From positions 1-48,235 of the forward strand of contig JAGXFV010000013.1 in the NCBI GenBank assembly GCA_024637095.1: a DNA stretch of 48,235 nucleotides. The letters are read 5' to 3'. A program made the position numbers and the translations under genes. Source of the DNA: Actinomycetes bacterium (GTDB lineage Bacteria > Actinomycetota > Thermoleophilia > RBG-16-64-13). A model generated the notes under the pieces. That model was not told the DNA's origin. It did not search any database and saw only the letters and a list, made by a program, of their open reading frames with translations. This document shows, in pieces, positions 32,270-41,084 of this stretch (positions are counted from its first letter, which is position 1; each line of letters opens with the position of its first letter).

Positions 32270-32788
32270 CTAGTAGAACCATAGGCTGAAGTCACGAAAT
32301 ATCCCTTCTCCCCGCGGGAGAGGCAAATTAAGAACCCGCGTGAACAACAGCATAAGCCCTGAGGTGAACAACAGTGGAAACAACACGGTCGCAATTTTAT
32401 GTCGGACGCCGAGAAGTGCGGTTGCGAGAAGTAGGAAAATAAAAGTCGCCACGATAAAGCCCAGTAGCTGGAACGCGTACAGATAACTTAGGGTCAACGC
32501 TACCAGTATCACGTTCTTACCCATCAAAAAGCCGGTAACTCCTGGGGACTTAGGACTTCGGGTCCCGCCGGATCTAGTCCCGAGATAGAGGCGTAGTTGG
32601 CGAACTGACGAAACGAGGATCACAGCTGCCACTAAGCCGATCACAACCAAAATGATTTTCGGCCAAAAGTCACTATCCACATCCCCGTATCTCTCGAAGG
32701 GAGGGAAGGAATCGGCGACAAACCAAAGATATATCGCCGCCACCATGACCACGGCAGCGAAGATCGTATTGCCCACTGCCTTAAACAA
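32270..32788 (-). CDS. TctB-like small membrane subunit of a tripartite tricarboxylate transporter
   Basis: A 172-residue protein with four transmembrane helices. The N-terminal helix is followed by DSDFWPKIILVVIGLVAAVI, the usual TctB signature, and a second half has LSYLYAFQLLGFIVATFIFL. A C-terminal positive/amphipathic tail ends in FSLWFY. The start is TTG at 32788, 6 nt after TAGGAGGGG. It is the first gene of the methyl-transfer/TTT operon. Sequence is poorly conserved in this family, but context makes the call secure. Confidence 0.85.
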   Translation of the reverse strand: MFKAVGNTIFAAVVMVAAIYLWFVADSFPPFERYGDVDSDFWPKIILVVIGLVAAVILVSSVRQLRLYLGTRSGGTRSPKSPGVTGFLMGKNVILVALTLSYLYAFQLLGFIVATFIFLLLATALLGVRHKIATVLFPLLFTSGLMLLFTRVLNLPLPRGEGIFRDFSLWFY

Positions 32789-32811
32789 GAATGTCCCCTC
32801 CTAAGTCCCGA

Positions 32812-32979
32812 TCACTTGGCCTCGGCCTGTTGAGCCCACCGTCGCATCCAGTACTCGAGCATCGCTCGTCGGGAAACCCCTTTCACGCGGCTGCCCCTAC
32901 CCCGAACGAGCTTCCGCCCACCCAAGAGTGTTAGCCCAGCAGGGCCCTCCGGAATGCGGTTCTCAATTTCCTTGGGGTT
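32812..32979 (-). CDS. Unassigned short coding fragment upstream of tctB
   Basis: An open stretch on the minus strand between a TAG (32980-32982) and TGA (32812-32814). Its end reads VSRRAMLEYWMRRWAQQAEA plus K, and it contains IPEGPAGLTLLGGRKLVRG. Composition is protein-like (Arg-rich amphipathic helix) and GC-rich third positions appear. No ATG with a ribosome-binding site is visible; a TTG within it would give only about 37 residues. It may be the 3' remnant of a gene truncated when the island formed. I do not recognise the family. Confidence 0.3.
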   Translation of the reverse strand, partial: NPKEIENRIPEGPAGLTLLGGRKLVRGRGSRVKGVSRRAMLEYWMRRWAQQAEAK

Positions 32980-33037
32980 CTATAAGGAAATTTGTCGCAA
33001 TGGACCTATCCACCTAAATTCCCAAAGGGCTCGCCGA

Positions 33038-33089
<52 letters not shown>

Positions 33090-33290
33090 TTCCTAACATG
33101 CCTTTATGAAATTCGCAAGCAATATTGGCTCCACTGCGGGTAGAGCATACTGCCGAGATTATCTGTAGTTCGTGGAAGGAGAGTGCAGCCATCGTCCACG
33201 TATTTGCTTTTAGTCAACCTTGATTGTTTCTCCTAATAGGAATATGGCGATGAAGTTGGGGGGAGACCGGGCGGATTCTGGGGGGATTTA

Positions 33291-34037
33291 ATGGTCAGAC
33301 CAGTAGACACGCCCGTCTTCTCGGTGGTCGTACCCACGCTCGACGAGGCCCCCTGGATCGCTCGAACTCTGGCCCACGCCCGGCGAGAGTACTCGCGGGA
33401 GTTGCTCGAAATCATCGTCTCGGACGGCGGAAGCACCGACGGCACGGTGAGGGAAGTCCCGGCCGGCGTCCACCTGGTTACCGGCGCCCGCGGCCGCGCC
33501 GCCCAGATGAATTTGGGGGTGGCGCACGCCCGGGGGCGGATCCTACTCTTCTGCCACGCCGACACGTTGCTCCCCGAAGGCTGGGTGGAGGCAGTCCAGG
33601 CAGCCCTCACCAGGCCGGGCAGGGTCGGCGGCGGCTTCCAGCCCCGCTTCGAGCCGGCGCGAGGACTCACCCTGCGGCTTCTCAACTGGCCCCGACCCTT
33701 GACGTACCCGGCCCACTGGCTGCTCTTCTATGGAGACCAGGCACTCTTCTGCCGCCGGCCGGCCTTCGAAGAGATAGGCGGCTTCCCCGAACAGCCCATC
33801 ATGGAAGACCTTGAGCTCGCGAGGCGGCTTTCTCGAGTCGGCAAATTGGTTCGCGTCCCGTTGCGGGTGATCACCTCCAGCCGGCGCTACCTCGACCACG
33901 GCCCGCTACGCTTACAACTCGCCGATATCGACTGGGTCACCCGTTATGCCTTCCTCAACGCCTCGGCCGAGGAGATCGCGTCCGCCTATCGCGGAACGGG
34001 CGAACCGTCCGCGCGATCGAGTCGGAGAAGAAGATAA
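33291..34037 (+). CDS. Family 2 glycosyltransferase (TIGR04283-like)
   Basis: A 248-residue GT-A glycosyltransferase. FSVVVPTLDEAPWIARTLAH starts the fold; IIVSDGGSTDGT binds nucleotide-sugar; GRAAQMNLGVAHARGRILLF is followed by CHADTLLPEGW with the DxD-like HAD metal site; and FPEQPIMEDLELARRLSRVG holds the catalytic region. This set matches the TIGR04283 group, often found beside a TIGR04282 partner, which is absent here. The acceptor is unknown. ATG 33291 follows a GGGGGG run. The 293 bp downstream (34038-34330) show no gene or clear element. Confidence 0.85.
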   Translation: MVRPVDTPVFSVVVPTLDEAPWIARTLAHARREYSRELLEIIVSDGGSTDGTVREVPAGVHLVTGARGRAAQMNLGVAHARGRILLFCHADTLLPEGWVEAVQAALTRPGRVGGGFQPRFEPARGLTLRLLNWPRPLTYPAHWLLFYGDQALFCRRPAFEEIGGFPEQPIMEDLELARRLSRVGKLVRVPLRVITSSRRYLDHGPLRLQLADIDWVTRYAFLNASAEEIASAYRGTGEPSARSSRRRR

Positions 34038-34330
34038 GCAGCATCACCGCTGTTGCCGGCCACCCCGCCCATGACCCATTCTCGACCATACGGCCCATCA
34101 ACTCACCGCCGCTCAGCCAATCCATCCTCAACCTACCTCCGCCCAAATAGGAGCGATCATTCGTTCGCTTTGACCTGTTCTGAGCTTAGCCGTAGCACCG
34201 GACAGAAAGACGCATGGAGGTATCTGCCGAGGCGGTCGAGGCCAACTGCGGGCGGCCAAGGCCGACTGCGGGGCCGTCGCGGCCATAGGAGGCCGGGTCC
34301 TCGGTGAGCAGCAGAGCGGCCTGGTTCGGA

Positions 34331-35641
34331 CTACAGGCGACTCATGCGGCTGCGTAGAAGCAGCCAGTCGACTACGGCCAGCACGGCTCCGCCGCCGGCG
34401 AGAACGTACAGCAATCGGGGCTCGAAGAGGGCTCCACGGAACATCACCTCGCGGAGCAACTCGATGGCGTAGGTTGCGGGCAGCAACCAGGAGACCACGC
34501 GGACATACGGTGCCAGAGCGTCCAGAATCACCAGAAACCCGCTGAAGAAGACGCTCGTAAGCAAGAGCAGCATCGAGTATTGGACGGCCTGAGTCTCCGT
34601 GTTCGAGACCAGCGAGATCAGAAAGCCGGCGCTCAAGGAGGCGAACAGCAAGGCCGCCAGTACCAAGGTGTAGTTCAGCCAGCTGCCGAGGATAGGCGCC
34701 CCTAGGCCGTACACCACCGCCACTGTGAGCACGGCCCCGACGGCCCCTCCAAGGATCATGTACGCCACATACTTGCCGAACAGCATCTCGCTCGAGGTCA
34801 TGGGCGAAACTCGGAAGAGCTCGACCGAGCCCTGCCGGCGGTCGCGCACGATCGAGAGTGCGGCGAAAGTGACCGCCATGTGCTGCAGCAGCAAAACGAT
34901 TACCGACGGCACAAAATAGGTCGACAGAGTGAGAGATACCTCGGAAACGTTTCGCACCTCGGTCACAAAAGGCCGGACGATCACTTCGGGCTTTACCAGG
35001 CTGAGCTCGTCGATGCCCCGCTGCATCAGCTCCAACTCGTCGGCGAGTTCGCCGGCCCGCAGGGCTTCGGGGCGGGCAGCCAGTGAGCGCTCCAGGGAGA
35101 GGGCCAGCGCGTGGGCACTCTTCACTTCATCCTCCAGATCGCGCGAACGCTGCTGAGTGTCCTCCGCGATTCGCTCTTGCACCTCGCGGTTGACCTCGTC
35201 CACATAGGCTCTGCCCAGGCGGCCGACAAAACCGGTTTGCACGGGATTGATCTCGCGATGCATGAGGACGAAGGTCGGGTGTTCGTCCGCCCGGACCCGC
35301 TCGTAGGGATCATCGGGTACCTCAACCACCAGGTCGATTTCACCCTGCTCCAACCGGCTGAGGGCTGCGTCCATATCAGCGGTCACACCGCCGAACACCA
35401 CCTGCGGACCCAGAGACTCCGCGAACTCGGAGACCTGGTCCCTGACGGGATTGTCCTGACTCACGACGAAGACCGTCTCCCGAGACCGGGCTTCGTCGCG
35501 ATAACCCAGCCCAAAGAGCAAGAGGATGAGGAAGGGCCCCAGCACGAGCACGAGGAGAAGGCGCGGTTGGCGGACCACCTCGGTGACCTCTTTGCCCACG
35601 AAGGCTCCCGACCGGACAACGCTGCGCCAGGGGTTCATCAT
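34331..35641 (-). CDS. ABC-2 type transporter permease (YhhJ/YbhR-like exporter)
   Basis: A 436-residue membrane protein with one N-terminal helix (about 25-45), a long extracytoplasmic domain of about 200 residues with a coiled-coil part, and five or six C-terminal helices (from about 245). IVRDRRQGSVELFRVSPMTS and the segment ending RLLREVMF-like EVMFRGALF are typical of ABC-2 exporters. I start at the ATG 35641, which overlaps the ATPase stop as ATGA; the longer frame to 35758 lies inside the ATPase gene. With that ATPase it should export a drug, lipid or polysaccharide-like compound. Confidence 0.87.
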   Translation of the reverse strand: MMNPWRSVVRSGAFVGKEVTEVVRQPRLLLVLVLGPFLILLLFGLGYRDEARSRETVFVVSQDNPVRDQVSEFAESLGPQVVFGGVTADMDAALSRLEQGEIDLVVEVPDDPYERVRADEHPTFVLMHREINPVQTGFVGRLGRAYVDEVNREVQERIAEDTQQRSRDLEDEVKSAHALALSLERSLAARPEALRAGELADELELMQRGIDELSLVKPEVIVRPFVTEVRNVSEVSLTLSTYFVPSVIVLLLQHMAVTFAALSIVRDRRQGSVELFRVSPMTSSEMLFGKYVAYMILGGAVGAVLTVAVVYGLGAPILGSWLNYTLVLAALLFASLSAGFLISLVSNTETQAVQYSMLLLLTSVFFSGFLVILDALAPYVRVVSWLLPATYAIELLREVMFRGALFEPRLLYVLAGGGAVLAVVDWLLLRSRMSRL

Positions 35642-36615
35642 GATTCCCCACCCGACCGCTCGCCGTTTGACCGGTTCATGAGTTCCACAAAGACGTCGTC
35701 GAACGGCGGATTGTATTCCTCGGCCGAATCGATCTGCAGTCCGCTCGCCCTCCCCCACTCGAGCACCAGGGGAATCGCGGTGGCGGCGTCATCCACCACC
35801 ATGTGCACGCCGGTCTCCCCCTCGCGTCTGACCCGGCCCGTCACAAAGTCCATGCCGCGCAGTTCCCGAAGCAGACGGGGTTCGACCGCCTCGACCAGGT
35901 TGATGACCACCATCTCTCCCCCAAAAGCCCGTCTTCGCAGGGCGTCCGGGGTATCCAACGCGACCAGACGGCCGTCCTCGGCCATCACGCCCACCAAGTC
36001 GCAGAAAACCGTCTCACCCACGTACTGCGTGGTAATAAACAGAGTGGTGCCCTCCGCTTGCAGTTCCCGGAAGCGATCCCAGAACTTGCGTCGCAGCACC
36101 GGATCGATCCCGGCAGTGGGTTCATCCAGGAACACCAACTCGGGCCTGTGGAGCAGGCTCGCAGCCAGGCTCAGGCGCCGCTGCATGCCCCCGGAGATGT
36201 TCTTGGCCTGTTTGGACCGGTGCTCCTCCAGTTCGACGAACTCGAGAAGCTCGTGGATTCGCCGGCTCCGGCGAAAGCCCATGCCGTACACCGAAGCCGA
36301 GAACTGCAGGTTCTCCCACACGGTCAGATCGGGGTAGAGCACGAAGTCCTGCGGCATATAGCCGATCTGCTCGCGCACCGCACGACCGAACTCGCCCGGC
36401 TCCGCTCCCAGCACGCTGACCGACCCAGAGGTGGCGCGGTAGACCCCGGTGAGCATGCGGATGGTGGTGGTCTTACCCGAGCCGCTTGGCCCGATGTAGC
36501 CAAAGATGGCGCCGCGAGGGATTTCGAAGCTGACGTCGTCGACCGCCGTTTCGCCGTCGAATCGTTTGGTCAGATGCTCGGCCCTTATTACCGGCCCATT
36601 CGCCTGCGCCGCCAA
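35638..36615 (-). CDS. ABC-2 exporter ATP-binding protein
   Basis: A 325-residue ATPase. Walker A is GPSGSGKTTT near residue 42, the Q-loop is YMPQDFVLYPDLT, the signature is ISGGMQRRLSLAASL and Walker B is LVFLDEPTAGIDP, with TTQYVGE in place of the usual H-loop TTH. After about residue 225 a C-terminal domain follows, as in drug/antibiotic exporter ATPases. The start is TTG at 36615 after AAAGGGAAGCGA. The H-loop histidine, which normally contacts the ATP gamma-phosphate, appears as Gln; a similar TTQYLEEA motif occurs in many DrrA-like ATPases, so activity is likely. Confidence 0.9.
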   Translation of the reverse strand: MAAQANGPVIRAEHLTKRFDGETAVDDVSFEIPRGAIFGYIGPSGSGKTTTIRMLTGVYRATSGSVSVLGAEPGEFGRAVREQIGYMPQDFVLYPDLTVWENLQFSASVYGMGFRRSRRIHELLEFVELEEHRSKQAKNISGGMQRRLSLAASLLHRPELVFLDEPTAGIDPVLRRKFWDRFRELQAEGTTLFITTQYVGETVFCDLVGVMAEDGRLVALDTPDALRRRAFGGEMVVINLVEAVEPRLLRELRGMDFVTGRVRREGETGVHMVVDDAATAIPLVLEWGRASGLQIDSAEEYNPPFDDVFVELMNRSNGERSGGES

Positions 36616-37014
36616 TCGCTTCCCTTTCCTCCAACCACTCCCATCTCAGCAGCAGCTTCTATCCCCTGATCCGGGCGCTGTTGTAACCCGCGCCGCAAGC
36701 GCCCCATTCGGCGCTCCAAATGGGCGCCTTTGCGCTTTAGCCGGTACTCAACGAGATGTGTTCCCAAGAAGGATATGGGGAATGCGTTTCATTACGGAAC
36801 TGCTCACCATTCCTCCTAATTGGATTGTCATAAGGCGTTTATGTTATGCTTTCGATCTGAGCAAGTCCGGTGGAGATAAGATATGGGACAGACTTGCAAT
36901 ATGCAGCGCTTTCCGCACAGCTCTGGCTGGCGTGATTCTCCATAGGGGGAATATATCCTCCAGAGCTTTTAATTTTGTGCGCCCTCCACTTCAGAACTCT
37001 ACAGAACCGAGGAT
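36616..37014. promoter_or_regulatory. Intergenic region upstream of the betaine/proline ABC operon
   Basis: The 399 bp between divergent genes hold no credible gene. A GC hairpin with one bulge (GCGCCCCATT at 36699-36708 with AATGGGCGC at 36719-36727) is followed by CTTTGCGCTTT. Further down is an AT-rich stretch (36815-36850) that could hold a promoter. The near-palindrome GGGGGA-ATATA-TCCTCC (36945-36961, one mismatch) lies 54 bp before the proV start and is a candidate operator. The osmotic control implied by the operon's role is inference. Confidence 0.35.
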
Positions 37015-38346
37015 ATGCCGCAGATAGAACTGGAACATGTGTATAAGGTTTTCGGACGCCACGCGGACGAGGCTCTGAAGCTCCTGCAGCAGGGGGTCGG
37101 GCGCGACGAGGTCCAGGAGAAGACCGGTGCCGTAGGCGCCGTCATCGACGCCTCGTTCGGAGTCGAGCAGGGCGAGATCTTCGTAGTGATGGGGCTTTCC
37201 GGCTCAGGCAAATCCACAGTGGTGCGGACCATTAATCGCCTATTCGAGCCCACCGCCGGCACCGTTCGCATCGACGGCGAGAACATCACCCAGATGGATC
37301 CCAAAGAGTTGCGTCGGGTGCGCGCCGAGAAGATCAGCATGGTCTTCCAGCACTTCGCCCTCTTTCCTCACCGGACTGTGCTCGAGAATGCGGCTTGGGG
37401 ACTCGAGGTCCAGAAAGTCGAGAGCGATGAGCAGCGCAGGAGGGCCGAGGAATCCCTGGATCTCGTGGGGCTTGGCGGCTGGGGAGACTCCTATCCGGGA
37501 CAGCTGTCAGGAGGGATGCAGCAACGAGTGGGGCTCGCGCGGGCTCTGGCCACCAATGCCGACATCCTGCTGATGGACGAGGCCTTTAGCGCCCTCGACC
37601 CCCTGATCCGGCGAGAGATGCAGGACCAGCTCGTCGACCTGCAAGAGAGCCTGCACAAGACCATCGTCTTCATCACGCACGACCTGAACGAGGCCATGCG
37701 GCTGGGCGATCGGATAGCCATGATGAAGGATGGACAGATCGTGCAGATCGGCACAGGCGAGCAAATCCTCAGCGATCCGGCCAACGATTACGTCGCCTCC
37801 TTCGTCAGTGACGTCGACCGGGCGCGCTTTCTCACCGCCGAAGCGGTGATGGAAGAGCCCATAGCCGTGGTGCTGAAACGTGAGGGGCCGGCCGCCGCCA
37901 TGCGCGAGATGAGGCAGCGTCAGGTGTCGGGCCTTTTCATTCTGGGCCCCGGACGCAGGCTGATTGGCGCCACCCTGGACGACGAGGTGATCGAGGCCGT
38001 CCGCCGCGGTGATGTCTCCTTGGACAACATCACCCACACCGAGATTCCCGCGGTCGCGCCCGAGACGCCGCTGGCCGAGCTCTTCATGCCCTCGGCCAAG
38101 AGCATCCTGCCGCTACCCGTAGTCAAGGACGGCAGGCTCCTGGGCGTGATACCCCGGGTAACGCTGTTGGCCGCGGTCGCTCGAACAGGGACGGCGTCTC
38201 GGGATCTGAAGGAGATCCAGATCCCGTCGGAAAAACCGGGCGCCGAAGGCCGCGACCCGGACGGCGAGGGCTCCGACCCGGACGTCGAGGGCCCCGGTCA
38301 AGAAGACAACGGGGACGCGAGAGAAGCGGAGATACCTCATGCCTGA
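37015..38346 (+). CDS. proV: Glycine betaine/proline ABC transporter ATPase with CBS domains
   Basis: A 443-residue ATPase of the ProV/OpuAA type. It begins IELEHVYKVFGRHADEALKL, has Walker A GLSGSGKSTVVRTINRLFEP, the Q-loop VFQHFALFPHRTV, signature QLSGGMQQRVGLARAL, Walker B ILLMDEAFSALDP and H-loop ITHDLNEAMRLG. Two CBS modules (about 275-400) follow; in OpuA these sense ionic strength. A 40-residue acidic tail with repeated DPD/DVEGP segments ends the protein and overlaps the proW start by 8 bp. Osmosensing by the tail is inference. Confidence 0.95.
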   Translation: MPQIELEHVYKVFGRHADEALKLLQQGVGRDEVQEKTGAVGAVIDASFGVEQGEIFVVMGLSGSGKSTVVRTINRLFEPTAGTVRIDGENITQMDPKELRRVRAEKISMVFQHFALFPHRTVLENAAWGLEVQKVESDEQRRRAEESLDLVGLGGWGDSYPGQLSGGMQQRVGLARALATNADILLMDEAFSALDPLIRREMQDQLVDLQESLHKTIVFITHDLNEAMRLGDRIAMMKDGQIVQIGTGEQILSDPANDYVASFVSDVDRARFLTAEAVMEEPIAVVLKREGPAAAMREMRQRQVSGLFILGPGRRLIGATLDDEVIEAVRRGDVSLDNITHTEIPAVAPETPLAELFMPSAKSILPLPVVKDGRLLGVIPRVTLLAAVARTGTASRDLKEIQIPSEKPGAEGRDPDGEGSDPDVEGPGQEDNGDAREAEIPHA

Positions 38347-39187
38347 GCTCTACCGCATACCCTTGGGCGAATGGGTCGATCGTTTGGTTGACTGGCTAAC
38401 GGCGAATCTGACCGGTTTCTTCGACATCGTCAGCGACGTGCTGGCCTGGTCAGTCAGTCATCTGGAGGATCTGCTCCTCCTTCCGCCCGCCCTCGTGTTG
38501 ACGACGCTGCTGGCTCTCTTCGCCTGGTGGATCCGCGGACGCGGTTTTGCCGTATTCACTTTCCTGGCCTTCGCCCTGATCGAAAGTATGAACCTCTGGG
38601 AACGATCAATGTCGACGCTTTCCCTGGTTCTCGTGGCAAGCTCTATTGCCGTGGCCGTCGGCCTTCCTGTCGGTATCGCCGCGGCCCGCAACGAGACGGT
38701 CAGCACGACCGTGCGTCCGGTGCTGGACTTCATGCAGACCATGCCGGCATTCGTCTACCTGATCCCCGCAATCTTCTTCTTTGGCATCGGACAGGTCCCG
38801 GGAGTGGTCTCCACCCTGGTATTCTCGATGCCGCCGGCGGTTCGGTTGACCGAACTCGGCATCCGCCAGGTGGACGAAGAGGTGGTGGAGGCGGGTGAAG
38901 CCTTCGGTGCGACCCCCCGCCAGATTCTGACTAAGGTGCAGATCCCGCTGGCGCTCCCCACCATCATGGCCGGAGTGAATCAGGTCATCATGCTGGCCCT
39001 TTCCATGGTGGTCATCGCAGGCATCGTCGGCGCGGGCGGTCTCGGAGGAGCGGTCTTCATCGCGATTACCCGCTTGAATGTCGGACTTGGCTTCGAGGGC
39101 GGCTTGGCGGTAGTGATCCTGGCCATCTTCTTGGATCGAGTGACCTCGGCCCTCAGCGACCGGGCAACGCTCTACAAGCACACGTAA
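38339..39187 (+). CDS. proW: Glycine betaine/proline ABC transporter permease
   Basis: A 282-residue permease with six or seven hydrophobic segments. ProW/OpuAB signatures are VDWLTANLTGFFDIVSDVLA at the start, GIAAARNETVSTTVRPVLDF near 122 and MQTMPAFVYLIPAIFFFGIG. The EAA loop, VDEEVVEAGEAFGATPRQIL, contacts the ATPase. It imports compatible solutes with ProV and the downstream binding lipoprotein. Start ATG at 38339 overlaps proV. Confidence 0.95.
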   Translation: MPELYRIPLGEWVDRLVDWLTANLTGFFDIVSDVLAWSVSHLEDLLLLPPALVLTTLLALFAWWIRGRGFAVFTFLAFALIESMNLWERSMSTLSLVLVASSIAVAVGLPVGIAAARNETVSTTVRPVLDFMQTMPAFVYLIPAIFFFGIGQVPGVVSTLVFSMPPAVRLTELGIRQVDEEVVEAGEAFGATPRQILTKVQIPLALPTIMAGVNQVIMLALSMVVIAGIVGAGGLGGAVFIAITRLNVGLGFEGGLAVVILAIFLDRVTSALSDRATLYKHT

Positions 39188-39204
39188 TAGAACACTCGGC
39201 GTAA

Positions 39205-39262
39205 CGCCCCGGCACAGGGGCGGCGCCAATTGATAGAGGCTTCTTCCGGCCCAAGGGGCCGG
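39205..39262 (+). other. Two hairpins between proW and the substrate-binding gene
   Basis: CGCCCC (39205-39210) pairs with GGGGCG (39217-39222), and CCGGCCC (39246-39252) pairs with GGGCCGG (39256-39262) over a 3-nt loop. They lie in the 102-bp gap before the lipoprotein gene. Such structures often stabilise mRNA ends or tune expression of the binding protein; that role is inferred. Confidence 0.45.
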
Positions 39263-39289
39263 ATGTTATGCAAACAAACAAGGAGGAAC

Positions 39290-40315
39290 ATGAGCGTGAC
39301 AAGTATTCGAAAGATGATGGGCCGGCAGTGGCTGCCCTTCCTCATCCTCACCTTGCTTCTCAGCCTCTCACTGCTGGCTATCGGCTGCGGTGACGACGAG
39401 GACACGACCGATACCACCGAGGCGGCGGATAGCACCGAAGCCACCGACGCTGAGGCGACAGAAGCCACCGACGCTGAGGCGACAGAAACCACCGAAGCCG
39501 ACGCGGAAGCCGCAGCCGGCGAAGGCGGAAGCATTCACATCGGCCTCATCCCCTGGGACGAGGACATCGCCGCCACCTATCTCTGGAAGAGCATCCTGGA
39601 GGATGAAGGCTACACGATCGAAATCACCCAGCTCGACGTGGCCCCGGTCTATTCCGGGATCGCCCAGGGCGACATGGATCTCTTCCTGGATGCTTGGCTA
39701 CCCGCCACCCACGGGGACTACTGGGCAGAGTACGGCGATCAGCTCGAAGACCTGGGAGTCTGGTACGACAACGGCCTGCTGACCCTGGCGGTGCCCGAGT
39801 ACGTCGACGCCCAGACGATTGCGGACCTCGAGGGCCAAGCCGACACCTTCGGCGGACAGATCATCGGGATCGAGCCCGGCTCCGGTCTGATGCGCGTAAC
39901 TCGGGACGAAGCGATGCCCGGTTACGGCCTCGAGGATTACACCCTGGTCGAAGGCAGCACTCCGGCCATGCTGGCGGAACTCGAGAGGGCGACCAACAAC
40001 GAGGAGCCCATCGTCGTTACCCTGTGGCACCCCCACTGGGCCTACGCCGCCTACCCCATCCGTGATCTTGAAGATCCGGAAGGCCTGATGGGCGAGGCCG
40101 AGGAGATGCACGCAGTCGCCCGGGAAGGTTTCTCAGAGGAGTTCCCGCAGGTGGCCGAGTGGCTGGCCAACTTCGAGATGGATGACGATCAACTCGGCAC
40201 GCTCGAGGACCTGATCATCAATCAGTTCGATCAAGGCCAAGAAGACCAGGCCGTGGAGGAGTGGCTGTCCGATTCCGCGAATCAGGAGTTGGTGAACGGC
40301 TGGCTCGGCAATTAG
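39290..40315 (+). CDS. proX: Glycine betaine/choline-binding lipoprotein (OpuAC/ProX-like)
   Basis: A 341-residue lipoprotein. The signal peptide leads to a lipobox cysteine at C33 (LLAIGC), then a 45-residue Asp/Glu/Thr/Ala linker with two copies of EATDAEAT. The mature domain begins SIHIGLIPWDEDIAATYLWK and contains FLDAWLPATHGDYW and VVTLWHPHWAYAAYPI, which supply the Trp/Tyr box that holds trimethylammonium groups. The start is the ATG at 39290, 4 nt after AAGGAGG; the longer frame to 39230 lacks a site. It completes the ProVWX importer. Confidence 0.93.
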   Translation: MSVTSIRKMMGRQWLPFLILTLLLSLSLLAIGCGDDEDTTDTTEAADSTEATDAEATEATDAEATETTEADAEAAAGEGGSIHIGLIPWDEDIAATYLWKSILEDEGYTIEITQLDVAPVYSGIAQGDMDLFLDAWLPATHGDYWAEYGDQLEDLGVWYDNGLLTLAVPEYVDAQTIADLEGQADTFGGQIIGIEPGSGLMRVTRDEAMPGYGLEDYTLVEGSTPAMLAELERATNNEEPIVVTLWHPHWAYAAYPIRDLEDPEGLMGEAEEMHAVAREGFSEEFPQVAEWLANFEMDDDQLGTLEDLIINQFDQGQEDQAVEEWLSDSANQELVNGWLGN

Positions 40316-40368
40316 ACCAGAGCAGCTTGGATAAACGGGCCCCATAACGCCCGTCCAACAGCACCTCC

Positions 40369-40397
40369 AGCCCCCCGCGAAAGCGGGGGGCTTCTTG
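40369..40397 (+). terminator. Intrinsic terminator of the proVWX operon
   Basis: AGCCCCCCGC pairs with GCGGGGGGCT (40369-40378 with 40383-40392) over a GAAA tetraloop, followed by TCTTGTT. It lies 54 bp after the proX stop. Confidence 0.9.
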
Positions 40398-40454
40398 TTG
40401 GGCTATACTTTCGGAGCCTACTGTCTTTTAGCGCACTCTTGGGAGGTGTCTCGA

Positions 40455-41084
40455 ATGCGCAGATCTCCTTGGCCTTGGATAGCTCTCTCGCTCACCGTCG
40501 CCATACTCGCGGGGCTGGCGGCGTTTACCTTCTGGCGCATCGAGACCTGGCCCAGTCGCACCGCGGATCAGGTGGCCGGAGCCTTCCAGGAGGTCTTCGA
40601 CTTCGAGCCGCAGGTCACCGTCGACAACAAGGTCTTCATCCAGCAGTCCTCTCCCATCACCGAACTGGCCGTCCAGCAACGTAGAGTCCAGGTCGAGCGC
40701 GACTGGGAGAACCGCTGGCTGCTCTCCACCAAGCGGCTGCGTGCCGAGGCGGTCTTTCTCGCCAAGGCCGGCTTCGACCTGGAGAGGACGGTTGAGGTCA
40801 GCCTGGATCGCGAGGCGGGAACCCTCGACGTGGTCTTCCCCCAGCCGCAGATACTCTCGCTGGAGCAGGAGGATCTGCAGTTCCTCGATTGGGACAACGG
40901 CCTTTGGAACCGGCTGGGAGCCGAGGATACCGAAGCCGCCATCGCCGATTTGCGCGCACAGGCAGATGAGGAACTCGACGACCGCGGGCTTCTGGCAGAA
41001 ACGCAGACAGAGGTGGACTCAAGACTGATTCCCGCTCTCGAGGAGCGGACCGGACTCTCCGTATCGGTCAGCTTCGCGGGCTGA
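40455..41084 (+). CDS. DUF4230-type membrane-anchored protein
   Basis: A 209-residue protein with one N-terminal transmembrane helix (about 8-26, WIALSLTVAILAGLAAFTFW) and an extracytoplasmic beta-rich domain. Features such as AVFLAKAGFDLERTVEVSLD, VVFPQPQILSLEQEDLQFLD and LIPALEERTGLSVSVSF fit DUF4230, a widespread family with no established function. The ATG at 40455 follows GGGAGGTG. Its 3' end overlaps the convergent HAD gene by 17 bp. Confidence 0.82.
   Translation: MRRSPWPWIALSLTVAILAGLAAFTFWRIETWPSRTADQVAGAFQEVFDFEPQVTVDNKVFIQQSSPITELAVQQRRVQVERDWENRWLLSTKRLRAEAVFLAKAGFDLERTVEVSLDREAGTLDVVFPQPQILSLEQEDLQFLDWDNGLWNRLGAEDTEAAIADLRAQADEELDDRGLLAETQTEVDSRLIPALEERTGLSVSVSFAG

Noticed and set aside
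34053-34307. An 84-residue plus-strand frame between the glycosyltransferase and ABC-2 genes
   Set aside because: It is rich in Arg, Pro and Ser with no ribosome-binding site or recognisable motif, typical of chance frames in GC-rich DNA.
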